Below, piece by piece: positions 26,467 through 37,533 of a DNA stretch of 64,000 bases; position 1 is the stretch's first letter; each line of letters opens with the position of its first letter. This stretch comes from Burkholderia sp. Bp9143 (GTDB lineage Bacteria; Pseudomonadota; Gammaproteobacteria; Burkholderiales; Burkholderiaceae). The position numbers and the translations under genes were made by a program. Below the pieces are notes generated by a model that did no database searches, had not been told where the DNA came from, and worked only from the letters and a program-made list of their open reading frames with translations. The stretch spans positions 62,001-126,000 of the forward strand of contig NZ_QTPO01000006.1 of the NCBI RefSeq assembly GCF_003853645.1. Reading direction: 5' to 3'.

Positions 26467-27024
26467 ATGAAGACCGCACAGGAACTCCGCGTAGGCAACG
26501 TCGTGCAGATCGGCAGCGACGCATGGGTCATCGCAAAGACGGAATACAACAAGTCGGGCCGTAACGCCGCCGTCGTCAAGATGAAGATGAAGAACCTGCT
26601 CTCGAACGCAGGCCAGGAATCGGTCTACAAGGCTGACGACAAGTTCGACGTCGTCGTGCTCGACCGCAAGGAAGTGACGTACTCGTACTTCGCCGATCCG
26701 ATGTACGTGTTCATGGACGCCGACTACAACCAGTTCGAAGTCGAAGCGGAAATGATGGGCGAAGCGCTGAACTACCTCGAAGACGGCATGGCTTGCGAAG
26801 TCGTGTTCTACAACGAGAAGGCGATCTCGGTCGAACTGCCGACGGTCCTGGTTCGCGAGATCACCTACACGGAACCGGCCGTCAAGGGCGACACGTCGTC
26901 GGGCAAGGTGCTGAAGAACGCCAAGCTCGCAACGGGCTTCGAACTGCAAGTGCCGCTGTTCTGCAACACCGGCGACAAGATCGAAATCGATACGCGTACG
27001 AACGAATATCGCAGCCGCGCGTAA
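26467..27024 (+). CDS. efp: Elongation factor P
   Basis: This 185-residue translation factor binds between the ribosomal P and E sites and promotes peptide bond formation at polyproline. Three beta-barrel domains are expected: KOW-like about 3-60, OB about 67-125 and C-terminal about 130-185 with the signature [16 protein letters not shown]. The tip of the first domain reads NKSGRNAA with Arg at position 32. This is the EarP-rhamnosylated type rather than the Lys34/EpmA type. The start chosen gives the normal length; the open frame begins 22 codons earlier. A terminator follows. Confidence 0.97.
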   Translation: MKTAQELRVGNVVQIGSDAWVIAKTEYNKSGRNAAVVKMKMKNLLSNAGQESVYKADDKFDVVVLDRKEVTYSYFADPMYVFMDADYNQFEVEAEMMGEALNYLEDGMACEVVFYNEKAISVELPTVLVREITYTEPAVKGDTSSGKVLKNAKLATGFELQVPLFCNTGDKIEIDTRTNEYRSRA

Positions 27025-27050
27025 TTGCCTGCAATTTTCGGATCGAACAA

Positions 27051-27074
27051 AGCGCCCTTCGGGGCGCTTTTTGT
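27051..27074 (+). terminator. Intrinsic terminator after efp
   Basis: AAGCGCCC-TTCG-GGGCGCTT, an 8-bp stem with a stable UUCG-type loop, followed by TTTTTG, 26 bases after the efp stop. Confidence 0.88.
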
Positions 27075-27295
27075 TTGCCTGCCGCCAACAGCACCGGTGC
27101 GTCGGCACCATGGACAACACAAAATCCAGCACTAAAGGTATTCAATTTGTATCATCGGTAACTGTTTTATAGCGGCAAAGAAATAATGCACGTCAGGCGT
27201 TCAGCGGGGCATAAAATCAGTTTTTAATCTGACATGCGGCTGCGGCCGGCTCGATGGCCGACAGCCCGCCTCTCTTGACTCGACTCGCGTCCACC

Positions 27296-28681
27296 ATGCC
27301 ACACGCCCTGATTGTCGAAGACGATCCCAACAGTCTGTCCGGCCTGACCGCGCTGCTCGCCGCAGACGGCTTCTCGGTCGACACGGCCACGTCGCTCGCC
27401 GAGGCACGCACGGCGCTCGGCCGCTCGATTCCCGATGTCGTCCTCGTCGACCTGAACCTGCCGGACGGCAGCGGATTCGACCTGCTCCAGCACCTGCCGC
27501 AGCAGCAGCCGAACGGCTCGCTGCCGGTGATCGTGCTGACGGGCAACGCGACGGTCGAGAGCGCGATCGAAGGCCTGCGTCACGGTATCTGGGACTACCT
27601 GCTGAAGCCGATCAACATTCCGCGCCTGCGCAGCCTGCTGGCCCGGATTCCGCGCCCCTACGAACTGATCGATGAAGTGCGGACGCTGCGCGCGTCGCTG
27701 CGCCACCTCGGCCGTTTCGGCGCGCTGGTCGGCCGCAGCGAGGCGATGCAACACGTGTACGACATGATCGAGCACAACGCGGGCACCGAAACGGCCGTGC
27801 TGTTTACCGGCGAGGCCGGTACCGGCAAGAAGCTGGCCGCGCGCACGCTGCACGACCTGAGCCGGCGCCGCAAGGGGCCGTTCGTGTCGTTCGACTGCCG
27901 CACGATCGCGCAGGCCGGGCGACACGGCGCGTCGCTCGACAGCGTGCTGTTCGGTCATGAACGCGGCGCGTTCGACGGCGCCGAGCGGCGCGAATCCGGC
28001 CTGTTCGAACAGGCCGGCGGCGGCACCCTGTTCCTCGACGAGATCACCGCACTGCCGCTCGTGCTGCAGGAGGCGCTGCTGCATGCGCTCGACTCGCAGA
28101 ACTTCATGCGGATCGGCGGCACGAGTTCGATCGCGAGCGACTTCCGGCTGATCGCGACCACGCGTCGCCCGGCCCGTGAGGCGGTCGCGAACGGCACGCT
28201 GCGCGAGGATCTGTGGTTGCGTCTCGATGCGGCATCGATCACGATGCCGCCGCTGCGCGAGCGCGACGGCGATGCACTCGCCATCGCGGACGCGCTGATC
28301 GACGAACTCAACCGCGAAGCGCGCGCCACCGGCCGCAGCACGACCGACAAGCGCGCGGCGCCGGGCTTCGTGCGCGAATGCGTGTCCTACGAATGGCCCG
28401 GCAACGTGCGCGAACTGCAGGAGCGCGTGCGCTTCGCCTATGACGCGTCCGGCGATTTCATCGAGACGCTGCGCGCGGGCGAAGCGAGCTTCGCGGCCGG
28501 CGCCGCATTGAACGGCAGCAGCGTGCAGATCAAGGTCGGCACCCCGCTGTCCGACGTCGAGGATCTGCTGATCCGTGCGACGCTCGACGCGGTCGGCGGC
28601 ACGCGCCATCGTGCGGCGACGCTGCTCGGCATCAGCCCCAAGACGCTGTACAACAAGCTGCAGCGGATGAAGGTCAACTGA
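27296..28681 (+). CDS. Sigma-54-type response regulator with altered GAFTGA loop
   Basis: This 461-residue NtrC/AtoC-like regulator contains a receiver domain (about 1-120, phosphoacceptor Asp in VLVDLNLPDG, Lys in LLKPIN), a central AAA+ domain (about 145-375) and a C-terminal Fis-type helix-turn-helix (HRAATLLGISPKTLYNKLQ). The AAA+ domain is unusual. Walker A reads GEAGTGKK rather than the usual GESGTGKE, and the sigma-54 contact loop reads GAFDGA (residues 224-229), with Asp in place of the key Thr. Walker B (TLFLDEI) is intact. It may therefore act without sigma-54, on sigma-70 promoters. An ATG 14 codons upstream is possible. No sensor kinase gene is adjacent. Confidence 0.88.
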   Translation: MPHALIVEDDPNSLSGLTALLAADGFSVDTATSLAEARTALGRSIPDVVLVDLNLPDGSGFDLLQHLPQQQPNGSLPVIVLTGNATVESAIEGLRHGIWDYLLKPINIPRLRSLLARIPRPYELIDEVRTLRASLRHLGRFGALVGRSEAMQHVYDMIEHNAGTETAVLFTGEAGTGKKLAARTLHDLSRRRKGPFVSFDCRTIAQAGRHGASLDSVLFGHERGAFDGAERRESGLFEQAGGGTLFLDEITALPLVLQEALLHALDSQNFMRIGGTSSIASDFRLIATTRRPAREAVANGTLREDLWLRLDAASITMPPLRERDGDALAIADALIDELNREARATGRSTTDKRAAPGFVRECVSYEWPGNVRELQERVRFAYDASGDFIETLRAGEASFAAGAALNGSSVQIKVGTPLSDVEDLLIRATLDAVGGTRHRAATLLGISPKTLYNKLQRMKVN

Positions 28682-28766
28682 CCGGGCCGCCTTTGTTCGG
28701 GGCGCCGGCTGAAGCTGACGGTTAGTTGCGTAAATGCGTATCGCCCCGCACTTCACGCCCCAATGA

Positions 28767-28800
28767 GAAAAGCCGCGCAAACGCGCGGCTTTCTTGTTTT
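28767..28800. terminator. Bidirectional terminator between the response regulator and nagZ
   Basis: AGCCGCGC-AAAC-GCGCGGCT, a perfect 8-bp stem, with GAAA on the left and TTCTTGTTTT on the right, between two convergent genes. Confidence 0.8.
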
Positions 28801-28839
28801 CGGCAACGGAAGAGCGGCATCGCGCCGCCCTTCGTCCGC

Positions 28840-29868
28840 TTACGCCAGTGCGCTACTCAACAGCGCCTGCGCCTGCAGATACTCGGGTTGCACGATGAGC
28901 TTGTCCCACTTGAGCGGCTTGCCGCGCGCCCGCATCCGCTTGATGCGCCGCACCGACTCGACCGATGCCTGCGCCTTCAGCCCGTTCAGCACGACCTCGG
29001 CCGCGTCCGGCTGGTTGCAGACGAGCACCATGTCGCAGCCGGCTGCGAGCGCCGCATCGGCCGCCTGCGTGAGCGTGCCACCTTCGCGTGCCGCCTCCAT
29101 CGACAGGTCGTCGCTGAAGATCGCGCCCGTGAAGCCCAACTGCCCGCGCAGGATGTCCTGCAGCCACACGCGCGAGAAGCCGGCCGGCCGCTTGTCGACC
29201 TGCGTGTAGATCACGTGCGCGGGAATCACCGCGGACAGCGACAGGCCGAGCCAGTCGTACGGTGCGACGTCCTGCTTGAGGATCGCGTCGAGCGGCCGGT
29301 CGTCGGTCGGCAGCGCGACGTGCGAATCGGCTTCCGCGAAGCCGTGCCCCGGGAAATGCTTGCCGCAGTTCGCCATGCCCGCGAGCGACAGCCCGTGGTT
29401 CAAGCTCTTCGCGAGCAGCGTGACGACGCGCGGGTCGCGATGGAACGCGCGATCGCCGATCACCTTCGAGTGCCCGTAGTCGAGATCGAGCACCGGCGTG
29501 AAGCTCATGTCGATCCCGCATGCGCGCAGCTCGGCCGCCAGGACGTAGCCGACCGCGGTCGCGACCTTCGTCGCGAGCAGCACGTCGCGGTCCCACAGTT
29601 CGCCGATGCGGCGCATCGCCGGCAACACCGTGAAGCCGTCGGTGCGGAACCGCTGCACGCGGCCGCCTTCGTGATCGACGGCGATCAGGATGTCCTCGCG
29701 CACCGCGCGGATCGAGTCGGTCAGCACGGTCAGCTGTGCGCGGTTCTGAAAATGCCGCGCGAACAGGATCACGCCGCCGGTGTTCGGATGCGCAAGGCGC
29801 CGCGCATCGTCGCGCGACAGGGCCGTGCCGACGACGTCGAGCATGACCGGGCCGGGAGTCGTTTTCAT
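28840..29868 (-). CDS. nagZ: Beta-N-acetylhexosaminidase (peptidoglycan recycling)
   Basis: This 342-residue cytoplasmic GH3 enzyme removes GlcNAc from 1,6-anhydro-muropeptides during cell-wall recycling. Its product feeds AmpD and can influence ampC beta-lactamase induction. The GH3 signature KHFPGHG (about residue 175) with the catalytic His loop AEADSHVALP follows, and the nucleophile region reads AIFSDDLSMEAA (about 250-261). Length matches NagZ of other proteobacteria. It is the last gene of the long leftward housekeeping run, 17 bases after acpS. Confidence 0.95.
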   Translation of the reverse strand: MKTTPGPVMLDVVGTALSRDDARRLAHPNTGGVILFARHFQNRAQLTVLTDSIRAVREDILIAVDHEGGRVQRFRTDGFTVLPAMRRIGELWDRDVLLATKVATAVGYVLAAELRACGIDMSFTPVLDLDYGHSKVIGDRAFHRDPRVVTLLAKSLNHGLSLAGMANCGKHFPGHGFAEADSHVALPTDDRPLDAILKQDVAPYDWLGLSLSAVIPAHVIYTQVDKRPAGFSRVWLQDILRGQLGFTGAIFSDDLSMEAAREGGTLTQAADAALAAGCDMVLVCNQPDAAEVVLNGLKAQASVESVRRIKRMRARGKPLKWDKLIVQPEYLQAQALLSSALA

Positions 29869-29885
29869 CAGAATTGGGAGTTCCG

Positions 29886-30326
29886 TCAGGGAGTAGTTCG
29901 GGAGACAGGAGCGGATGCAGGCGGAAGTGCGGCTTCGGTCTCGGCGACCACGAACGACACTGCGTAGTCACGTTCGTCGCTGACCGTCACGCGCGCCGTG
30001 ACGCCGCGTTCGGCAAGCCAGTCGGCCAGCTCGCCCGACGCGACGACGTACGGTTCGCCGCTGCGCTGATTGAGGGTCTGCAGCGCGCGCCACGTCATCG
30101 GCCAATGCATGCCGAGTCCGATCGCCTTCGAGAACGCTTCCTTCGCGGAAAAGCGCGTCGCGAGAAACGCGATGCCGCGTGCCTCGGAGCGCGCGCGGCG
30201 CGCGTGGAACACGCGCAGTTCGTCGGGGCCCAGCACCTTCTCGGCAAACCGGCCGCCCGTGCGCTCGAGCACGGCCGCGATGCGGCTCACCTGGACGATG
30301 TCGGTACCGATGCCGTAGATCGCCAT
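29886..30326 (-). CDS. acpS: Holo-[acyl-carrier-protein] synthase
   Basis: This 146-residue enzyme transfers 4'-phosphopantetheine from CoA to Ser of acyl carrier protein, activating it for fatty acid synthesis. The metal-binding motifs are [10 protein letters not shown] (Asp about 8) and [13 protein letters not shown] (Glu about 58). The ATG at MAIYGIG is chosen; an ATG five codons earlier is possible. It follows pdxJ by about 70 bases, an order seen widely. Its substrate AcpP is encoded about 13 kb away in the same leftward run. Confidence 0.95.
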   Translation of the reverse strand: MAIYGIGTDIVQVSRIAAVLERTGGRFAEKVLGPDELRVFHARRARSEARGIAFLATRFSAKEAFSKAIGLGMHWPMTWRALQTLNQRSGEPYVVASGELADWLAERGVTARVTVSDERDYAVSFVVAETEAALPPASAPVSRTTP

Positions 30327-30395
30327 GTCAGCGCCCGCCATGATGCACGGACGATGCCGGTCGGCGAGCGAAGCGCGCGCGCACGGAATGCATCG

Positions 30396-31172
30396 TCAGC
30401 GCGCGCCGCCGTGCAGCGCGGCGACCCGCGCGGCGACCATGATCGCCTTCATCTCACGCACCGCGTTGTCCCAGCCCGCGAAGATCGCGTGCGCGACGAT
30501 CGCGTGGCCGATGTTCAGCTCGACGATGCCGTCGATCGCGGCGATCTGCTGCACGTTCGTGTAATGCAGGCCGTGACCGGCGTTGACCTTCAGGCCCAGT
30601 TGCGCGCCGGCCTGCACGCCCGCAACGATGCGTTCGTATTCGCGCTGCTGCTCGGCCTCGTCGTGCGCATCGGCATAGCGGCCGGTATGCAGCTCGACCA
30701 CCGGCGCGCCGGCTTCGTGCGCGGCGCGAATCTGCGTCTCGTCCGGATCGATGAACAGCGACACGCGCACGCCGGCGTCGGCGAGTTGCTTGCATGCCGC
30801 ACGCACGGCCTCGAAGCGCCCGGCGACATCGAGACCGCCTTCGGTCGTCAGCTCCTCGCGTTTCTCCGGCACGAGGCACGCGTCGTGCGGACGCACTTCA
30901 CATGCGATGTCGAGCATCTCGGCCGTCACCGCGCATTCGAGGTTCATCCGCGTCTTCAGCAGCGGGCGCAGCTTGCGCACGTCGGCGTCAACGATGTGGC
31001 GGCGGTCCTCGCGCAGGTGCAGCGTGATCGCGTCCGCACCGGCCTCTTCGGCCGCGAGCGCCGCACGGATCGGATCGGGATAGGTCGTGCCGCGCGCGTT
31101 GCGCAGCGTCGCGACGTGGTCGATGTTCACGCCGAGGTCGATAGCGGTGGGCGTTGTCAGGAAGAAACTCAT
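30396..31172 (-). CDS. pdxJ: Pyridoxine 5'-phosphate synthase
   Basis: This 258-residue TIM-barrel enzyme condenses 1-deoxyxylulose-5-phosphate with 3-amino-2-oxopropyl phosphate to make pyridoxine 5'-phosphate. Family landmarks: [17 protein letters not shown] (about 12-28), [15 protein letters not shown] (about 47-61), the glutamate in MNLECAVT, and LNIGHAIV near the C-terminus. Its start overlaps the recO stop by four bases (ATGA), so the two are coupled, and acpS follows. The recO-pdxJ-acpS order is conserved in proteobacteria. Confidence 0.96.
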   Translation of the reverse strand: MSFFLTTPTAIDLGVNIDHVATLRNARGTTYPDPIRAALAAEEAGADAITLHLREDRRHIVDADVRKLRPLLKTRMNLECAVTAEMLDIACEVRPHDACLVPEKREELTTEGGLDVAGRFEAVRAACKQLADAGVRVSLFIDPDETQIRAAHEAGAPVVELHTGRYADAHDEAEQQREYERIVAGVQAGAQLGLKVNAGHGLHYTNVQQIAAIDGIVELNIGHAIVAHAIFAGWDNAVREMKAIMVAARVAALHGGAR

Positions 31173-32008
31173 AAGTTTTGCAGGTCGATCAGGATCTGAC
31201 GCGTGGCAAGCGGCGTACCGCCGAGATAGGTGTTCAGCAGGAAGCGCATCAGCGTCTTGCTTTGCGCGACCGTCTGGGCTCGATGGTAATCGTCCTGCTC
31301 CATGTCGAGCAACGTCTGTCCGGTAATCACCGGCCAGTGTGACGGCACGTCGTCGTCCGCATTGCGCACGCCGCGCTCGGGATCGAATACGTAGCGGCGA
31401 TCAGGTTCGACCGCTCGGCGCGCGACCGTGCGGTTCAGCGCCATCGCATAACCGGTCTCGCGCAGCAGCACGCGCTCGAACGAGCGCAGCACCTGCACCG
31501 CGGGTTCGCCGTGCGCGAGGCGCGTGAGGGTCAGCACGTAATGATTGAAGAGCGGCGGCTGCGGATCCTCGCGCGCGCAGAATTTCACGAGCAGCTCGTT
31601 CACGTAGAAGCCGCACAGCAGCCCGTCACCGCCGAGCGGCAGCATCCCGCCGACCCACTCGGCGCCCGTCAGCGTGCGCACTTCGGATTTGCCCGACCAG
31701 GACAGCAGCAGCGGCTGGAACGTCTGCAGCACGCCGCGCAACGCGGAATGCGGGCGCTTCGCGCCCTTCGCGACGAGCGCGAGCCGGCCGTGATCGCGCG
31801 TGAGCACGTCGATGATCAGGCTCGTTTCCCGGTACGGATAGCTGTGCAGCACGAACGCCGGCTGCTCGGTGACGCGAAAATCGGACGTGCGAGACGTCGC
31901 GCGCCGCGCCTTGCGACGCGGCGGTTCGGGCGGTGCCGGCAACGGCGCGTCGTTCGCGCCGGCGGTCACCGCGTCTTCGGTCGACGTCAGCGCGTCATTC
32001 GTACCCAT
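31169..32008 (-). CDS. recO: DNA repair protein RecO
   Basis: This 279-residue recombination mediator acts with RecF and RecR to load RecA onto SSB-coated gaps. An N-terminal OB-fold begins after a basic, poorly conserved leader (about residues 1-45). [35 protein letters not shown] (about 52-86) is the recognisable core, followed by the helical domain with [14 protein letters not shown]. The N-terminal 45 residues, rich in Ala, Pro and Arg, exceed the E. coli protein and overlap the end of era by 14 bases, so the true start could be slightly later. Confidence 0.93.
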   Translation of the reverse strand: MGTNDALTSTEDAVTAGANDAPLPAPPEPPRRKARRATSRTSDFRVTEQPAFVLHSYPYRETSLIIDVLTRDHGRLALVAKGAKRPHSALRGVLQTFQPLLLSWSGKSEVRTLTGAEWVGGMLPLGGDGLLCGFYVNELLVKFCAREDPQPPLFNHYVLTLTRLAHGEPAVQVLRSFERVLLRETGYAMALNRTVARRAVEPDRRYVFDPERGVRNADDDVPSHWPVITGQTLLDMEQDDYHRAQTVAQSKTLMRFLLNTYLGGTPLATRQILIDLQNL

Positions 32009-32894
32009 AGGCGCGCAGCCCCGCCTCGTTGTCGGCCCAGCCGCTCTTCACCTTCACGAAGGTCTCGAGGTACACGGGGCCGTCGAACAGCTTCTCCATG
32101 TCCATCCGCGCCTCGGTGCTGATCTGCTTGAGTTTCTCGCCCTTCTTGCCGATCACCATCGCCTTGTGCGAATCGCGTTCGACGAGGATCGTCGCGAAGA
32201 TGCGCTTCAGGCGCCCTTCCTCCTCGAACTTGTCGATCAGGACGGTGCTCGTGTACGGCAGTTCGTCGCCGGTCCAGCGGAACACCTTCTCGCGCAGGAT
32301 TTCGGCCGCGAGGAAGCGCGAGCTGCGGTCGGTCAGTTCGTCCTCGCCGTAGATCGGCTCGCCTTCCGGCAGGTACGGCTTGATCGTGTCCAGCAGGCGC
32401 TTGATGTCTTCCGGCCGCTGCGCGGACAGCGGCACGAGTTCGGTGAATTCGCGCAGCCCGCTCATCTGCTGCATGAACGGGAACAGGGTCGCCTTGTCGG
32501 TCACGCGGTCGATCTTGTTCGCGATCAGCAGCGTCGGCATCCCGGGCGGGATCAGGTCGAGCACCTTCTGGTCGTCGGGCCCGAAGCGGCCGGCCTCGAT
32601 CACGAACAGGATCACGTCGACCGACGTGAGTGTCGACGTGACCGCGCGGTTCAGCGAGCGGTTCAGCGCGGTGCTGTGACGGGTCTGGAAGCCCGGCGTG
32701 TCGACGAACACGAATTGCGCGTCGTCGAACGTGTTGATGCCGGTGATGCGATGGCGGGTCGTCTGCGCCTTGCGCGACGTGATGCTGATCTTCTGGCCGA
32801 CGAGTGCGTTCATCAACGTCGACTTGCCGACGTTCGGGCGGCCCACGATCGCGATCATGCCGCAACGGAAACCGGTAGGAGCGGGAGTGTTCAT
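31995..32894 (-). CDS. era: GTPase Era
   Basis: This 299-residue essential GTPase binds 16S rRNA near the anti-Shine-Dalgarno sequence and checks 30S maturation. G1 is GRPNVGKST (about 17-25), G3 is DTPGF (about 63), G4 is NKID (about 126). The C-terminal KH domain carries [22 protein letters not shown] (about 230-251). The start at MNTPAPTG fits. It lies between rnc and recO, the same rnc-era-recO order as in E. coli. Confidence 0.97.
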   Translation of the reverse strand: MNTPAPTGFRCGMIAIVGRPNVGKSTLMNALVGQKISITSRKAQTTRHRITGINTFDDAQFVFVDTPGFQTRHSTALNRSLNRAVTSTLTSVDVILFVIEAGRFGPDDQKVLDLIPPGMPTLLIANKIDRVTDKATLFPFMQQMSGLREFTELVPLSAQRPEDIKRLLDTIKPYLPEGEPIYGEDELTDRSSRFLAAEILREKVFRWTGDELPYTSTVLIDKFEEEGRLKRIFATILVERDSHKAMVIGKKGEKLKQISTEARMDMEKLFDGPVYLETFVKVKSGWADNEAGLRAYGYE

Positions 32895-32954
32895 ATCGTT
32901 TGGGAGACAGGTTCGGAAACGGCCGCGCGGCGCGCGGCACGATCGATGGGCAAT

Positions 32955-34208
32955 TCAGTGGTCGGCATCGGCCGCGCGCGCCTGCGCGGCAGCGAGGCTT
33001 GCGCCGCCCGGCGGCGTCTCGGGGCCGGGCGCCGCGGCGTCGCGGGCGCGCGGCGTCGCACGCGAAGCGGCGTCGGAACCGGCAGCAGGCTTGTCGGCGG
33101 ACGTCACGGCCGGATCGGCCGTCTGACCCACCGGCTTGTCAGCTGCACGGGGTGCGCCTTCCGCGGACTTGTCCGCCACGCGAGAGCCGGCTTCGTTGCG
33201 ATCCGATGGTTTTTCGGACGGCTTCTCGGCAGGTTTGTCGGCCGTCGGCTTCGCGGGGCGGTCGGCCTTGTCCGCGACTGTTTCGACATGCGCCGCGCGA
33301 ATCGCGGCCATCGGCGCCTGCGCCGGCCGGTCGCTCGGCTGTGCGCCGGCGTCGGTCCCTGCAGACGCGACAGCAGCAGCCGCCTTCGCGTCGCGCGCCG
33401 CAGCACGTTCCTTCCGTTCCGGAGAACGCAGGTCGAGCGCTTCCTGCACGCCCTTCACGCCCGGCACGATTTCGGGCTCGACATGCTTCGACCCGCGCGC
33501 GTTCTTCGAACGCTTCGGCTTCGCGGCCAGCATCGGCGCGGCCGCCAGCACCTCGTCGAGCGCCTTCTTCGCGGCGGCCTGCTCGGCCGCCCGCCGGCTC
33601 GCGCCGGAGCCCGACACCTTCACGTCGAGCTTCGGCACCGTGCATTCGACCTCGAACTGCTGATTGTGCGCCGCACCATGAGTCGCGACGACCGTGTAGG
33701 TCGGCAGAGCGATCTTGTGCCCCTGCAGGTACTCCTGCAGCAGCGTTTTCGCATCCTTGCCGAGCGTGCGCGGATCGATGTGGTCGAGAATCGGGATATA
33801 GAGGCGCTTGATGACCCCTTGGGCGGCTTCGAAGCCGCCATCGAGGAACACCGCCCCGATGATGGCTTCGAACGCGTCCGCGAGGATCGACGGGCGGCGG
33901 AAGCCGCCGCTGCGCAACTCGCCCTCGCCCAGCCGCAGCCCTTCCGAGATATTCAGGGCCTGAGCGATTTCATACAGCGACTGCTGCTTGACGAGGTTGG
34001 CGCGCACGCGCGACAGGTCGCCTTCGTCCAGCTTGCTGAAACGCTGGAACAAAAGGGCGGCCACCGCGCAATTCAGAACGGAATCGCCGAGAAACTCGAG
34101 CCGTTCGTTATGCGTGGCACTGTGACTGCGATGGGTCAAAGCCTGGCGCAACAATTCCGCATTGCGAAATTCGTAGCGCAGCCGGCTTTCCAACTGGGAT
34201 AGGGGCAT
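32955..34208 (-). CDS. rnc: Ribonuclease III with long low-complexity C-terminal tail
   Basis: This double-strand-specific endoribonuclease processes rRNA precursors and structured mRNAs. Of its 417 residues, about 1-225 are the standard enzyme: RNase III signature [16 protein letters not shown] (about 34-49) and a dsRNA-binding domain (about 153-224, ending [19 protein letters not shown]). Residues about 226-417 are a disordered tail rich in Ala, Lys, Asp, Pro and Arg with short repeats such as [12 protein letters not shown] and ADKP. E. coli RNase III is 226 residues. The start at [10 protein letters not shown] is chosen; the frame is open 35 codons upstream but not family-like. It sits between lepB and era. 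Confidence 0.95.
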   Translation of the reverse strand: MPLSQLESRLRYEFRNAELLRQALTHRSHSATHNERLEFLGDSVLNCAVAALLFQRFSKLDEGDLSRVRANLVKQQSLYEIAQALNISEGLRLGEGELRSGGFRRPSILADAFEAIIGAVFLDGGFEAAQGVIKRLYIPILDHIDPRTLGKDAKTLLQEYLQGHKIALPTYTVVATHGAAHNQQFEVECTVPKLDVKVSGSGASRRAAEQAAAKKALDEVLAAAPMLAAKPKRSKNARGSKHVEPEIVPGVKGVQEALDLRSPERKERAAARDAKAAAAVASAGTDAGAQPSDRPAQAPMAAIRAAHVETVADKADRPAKPTADKPAEKPSEKPSDRNEAGSRVADKSAEGAPRAADKPVGQTADPAVTSADKPAAGSDAASRATPRARDAAAPGPETPPGGASLAAAQARAADADH

Positions 34209-34361
34209 GTGCAGGAGTATAACGCGGGCGCCGGCCGGGCCGAAACGGCACGGCCGGACGCGAAAAGGCGTGACGAGGCGGTATTGCCGCCGGTTCTTAA
34301 AGTAGTTCGGCACTACGCGACGCGGCCCGTGCGTCGCATAGTGCGTGCGAGTCGAACGCGA

Positions 34362-35255
34362 TCAGTTGAAGGAACCGATGCGCTTCAGGTCGCCGAAGTT
34401 CATCCAGATGAAGAACGCGCGGCCGACGATGTTGTTGTCCGGTACGAAACCCCAGTAGCGGCTGTCCGCGCTGTTGTCGCGGTTGTCGCCCATCATGAAG
34501 TAGTGACCCGGCGGCACCTTGCAGATCACGCCGCGGCTGTTGTACGTGCAGTTGTCGCGATACGGATAGTCGTAGGCACCCATCACGAACGGCGGTACGG
34601 CGGGATTGTTGAGGATCGCATTCTTCTTCGTGCCGATCGTTTCCTCGAACTGCTTCGCGTAGTTCTGGCGCTCGTCGTCGAAGAAATCCGGCAGCGGCGC
34701 TTCGGGCACCGGCTGGCCGTTGATCGTCAGCTGCTTGTCCTGGTAAGCGACCGTGTCGCCCGGCAGGCCGATCACGCGCTTGATGTAGTCGACCGACTCG
34801 TCCTTCGGATAACGGAACACGACGACGTCGCCGCGCGACAGCGGGCTGCCCTGCGTGATCTTCGTGTTCGTGATCGGCATGCGCAGGCCGTATTCGAACT
34901 TGTTGACGAGGATGAAGTCGCCGACCAGCAGCGTCGGCACCATCGAGCCCGACGGAATCTTGAACGGCTCGACGACGAACGAACGCACGACGAACACGGC
35001 CAGGATCACCGGGAAGAAGCTTGCGGTGTACTCGAGCCACCACGGCTGACGCAGCTTTTCGTCGCGCAGCTGCGAACGCGTCTGCCCTGCGTTTTCGTCC
35101 GCGAAACGCTTGTCGATACGCGACTGCTGGCGATCGAACTCCTCGATCGCCGCGTCGGCCGCCTTACGACGCCGCGGCAGGAACACCAGTTTGTCCAGCA
35201 CCCACGCTACGCCCGTCACGACGACGAGCACAAAAAGAATCAGCGCAAAATTCAT
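34362..35255 (-). CDS. lepB: Signal peptidase I
   Basis: This 297-residue inner-membrane protease cuts signal peptides from exported proteins. Two N-terminal membrane segments (about 3-24 and 70-92) precede the periplasmic catalytic part. The nucleophile Ser is in IPSGSMVPTLLVGD (about 98), the general-base Lys in YIKRVIGLPGD (about 157) and box E in MGDNRDNSADSR (about 258). It follows lepA by 16 bases and precedes rnc, the lepA-lepB-rnc-era order common to proteobacteria. Family length is typical. Confidence 0.97.
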   Translation of the reverse strand: MNFALILFVLVVVTGVAWVLDKLVFLPRRRKAADAAIEEFDRQQSRIDKRFADENAGQTRSQLRDEKLRQPWWLEYTASFFPVILAVFVVRSFVVEPFKIPSGSMVPTLLVGDFILVNKFEYGLRMPITNTKITQGSPLSRGDVVVFRYPKDESVDYIKRVIGLPGDTVAYQDKQLTINGQPVPEAPLPDFFDDERQNYAKQFEETIGTKKNAILNNPAVPPFVMGAYDYPYRDNCTYNSRGVICKVPPGHYFMMGDNRDNSADSRYWGFVPDNNIVGRAFFIWMNFGDLKRIGSFN

Positions 35256-35271
35256 AAAAGGATCAGTCCTG

Positions 35272-37065
<1,794 letters not shown>

Positions 37066-37082
37066 TCAGTGCCGATCAAGCG

Positions 37083-37117
37083 AAAAAGGCGCGCTCGACG
37101 ACTGCGGAGCACGCCTT
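37083..37117 (-). terminator. Terminator-like hairpin immediately upstream of lepA
   Basis: Read leftwards, AAGGCGTGCTC pairs with GAGCGCGCCTT (11 bp with one G-U) around a 10-base loop and is followed by TTTTT, about 18 bases before the lepA ATG. It is too close to the gene for a promoter to fit after it, so it would act as an attenuator on read-through transcripts. Confidence 0.55.
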
Positions 37118-37128
37118 GTAAGTCGGTG

Positions 37129-37150
37129 AAAAAACGGCTTATTTTAGCCG
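37129..37150 (-). terminator. Weak terminator after the glutaredoxin-like gene
   Basis: Read leftwards, CGGCT-AAAATA-AGCCG is a short 5-bp stem followed by six T residues. It lies just upstream of the stronger hairpin before lepA, forming a tandem pair. Confidence 0.4.
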
Positions 37151-37289
37151 AAAAGCCCTTTGCCGGGCGGTAATTTGGGACGCCCTGTCAGGAACGCCCG
37201 GCCAGGGGCGCCCCGCCGGAGGCCTGGCTGAGGGGGCCCGCCGCCGAAAGCCCTGCGCGAGGCGTGGCCGGCCGGCAACGGCGCCGGGT

Positions 37290-37526
37290 TCAGCGTCGGG
37301 CCGCGAGCGCGCCGCGCACCCTCTCCTCATCGAACCGGTGGCGGCACACTTCCGTGCCGTCCAGCAACAGCACCGGCACGTCTTCGTCGTAACGCGCAAC
37401 GAGTGCCGGATCGGCGTCGATGTCGACGTAGTCGACCGCGACGCCGAACTCGGCCGCCACCGGCGCCAGCGCATCGCGCATGTCGTCGCACAGATGGCAC
37501 CAGCCGCGGCCGTAGAGCGTGAACAT
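37290..37526 (-). CDS. Glutaredoxin-like protein (DUF836)
   Basis: This 78-residue protein is a compact thioredoxin fold: MFTLYGRGWCHLCDDM gives a CHLC redox pair at residues 10-13, followed by YVDIDADP and a conserved VPVLLLDG cis-Pro loop (about 51-58). Proteins of this type are thought to be small disulfide reductases; the partner is unknown. It lies 7 bases after the mucD stop, so it belongs to the rpoE-mucA-mucB-mucD operon, hinting at a role in envelope or redox stress. A conserved glutaredoxin gene in this position is common in beta-proteobacteria. Confidence 0.85.
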   Translation of the reverse strand: MFTLYGRGWCHLCDDMRDALAPVAAEFGVAVDYVDIDADPALVARYDEDVPVLLLDGTEVCRHRFDEERVRGALAARR

Positions 37527-37533
37527 CGGCGCG

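Noticed and set aside
31869..34202. 777-codon rightward frame across recO, era and rnc
   Set aside because: It crosses three well-supported leftward genes and has no recognisable domain.
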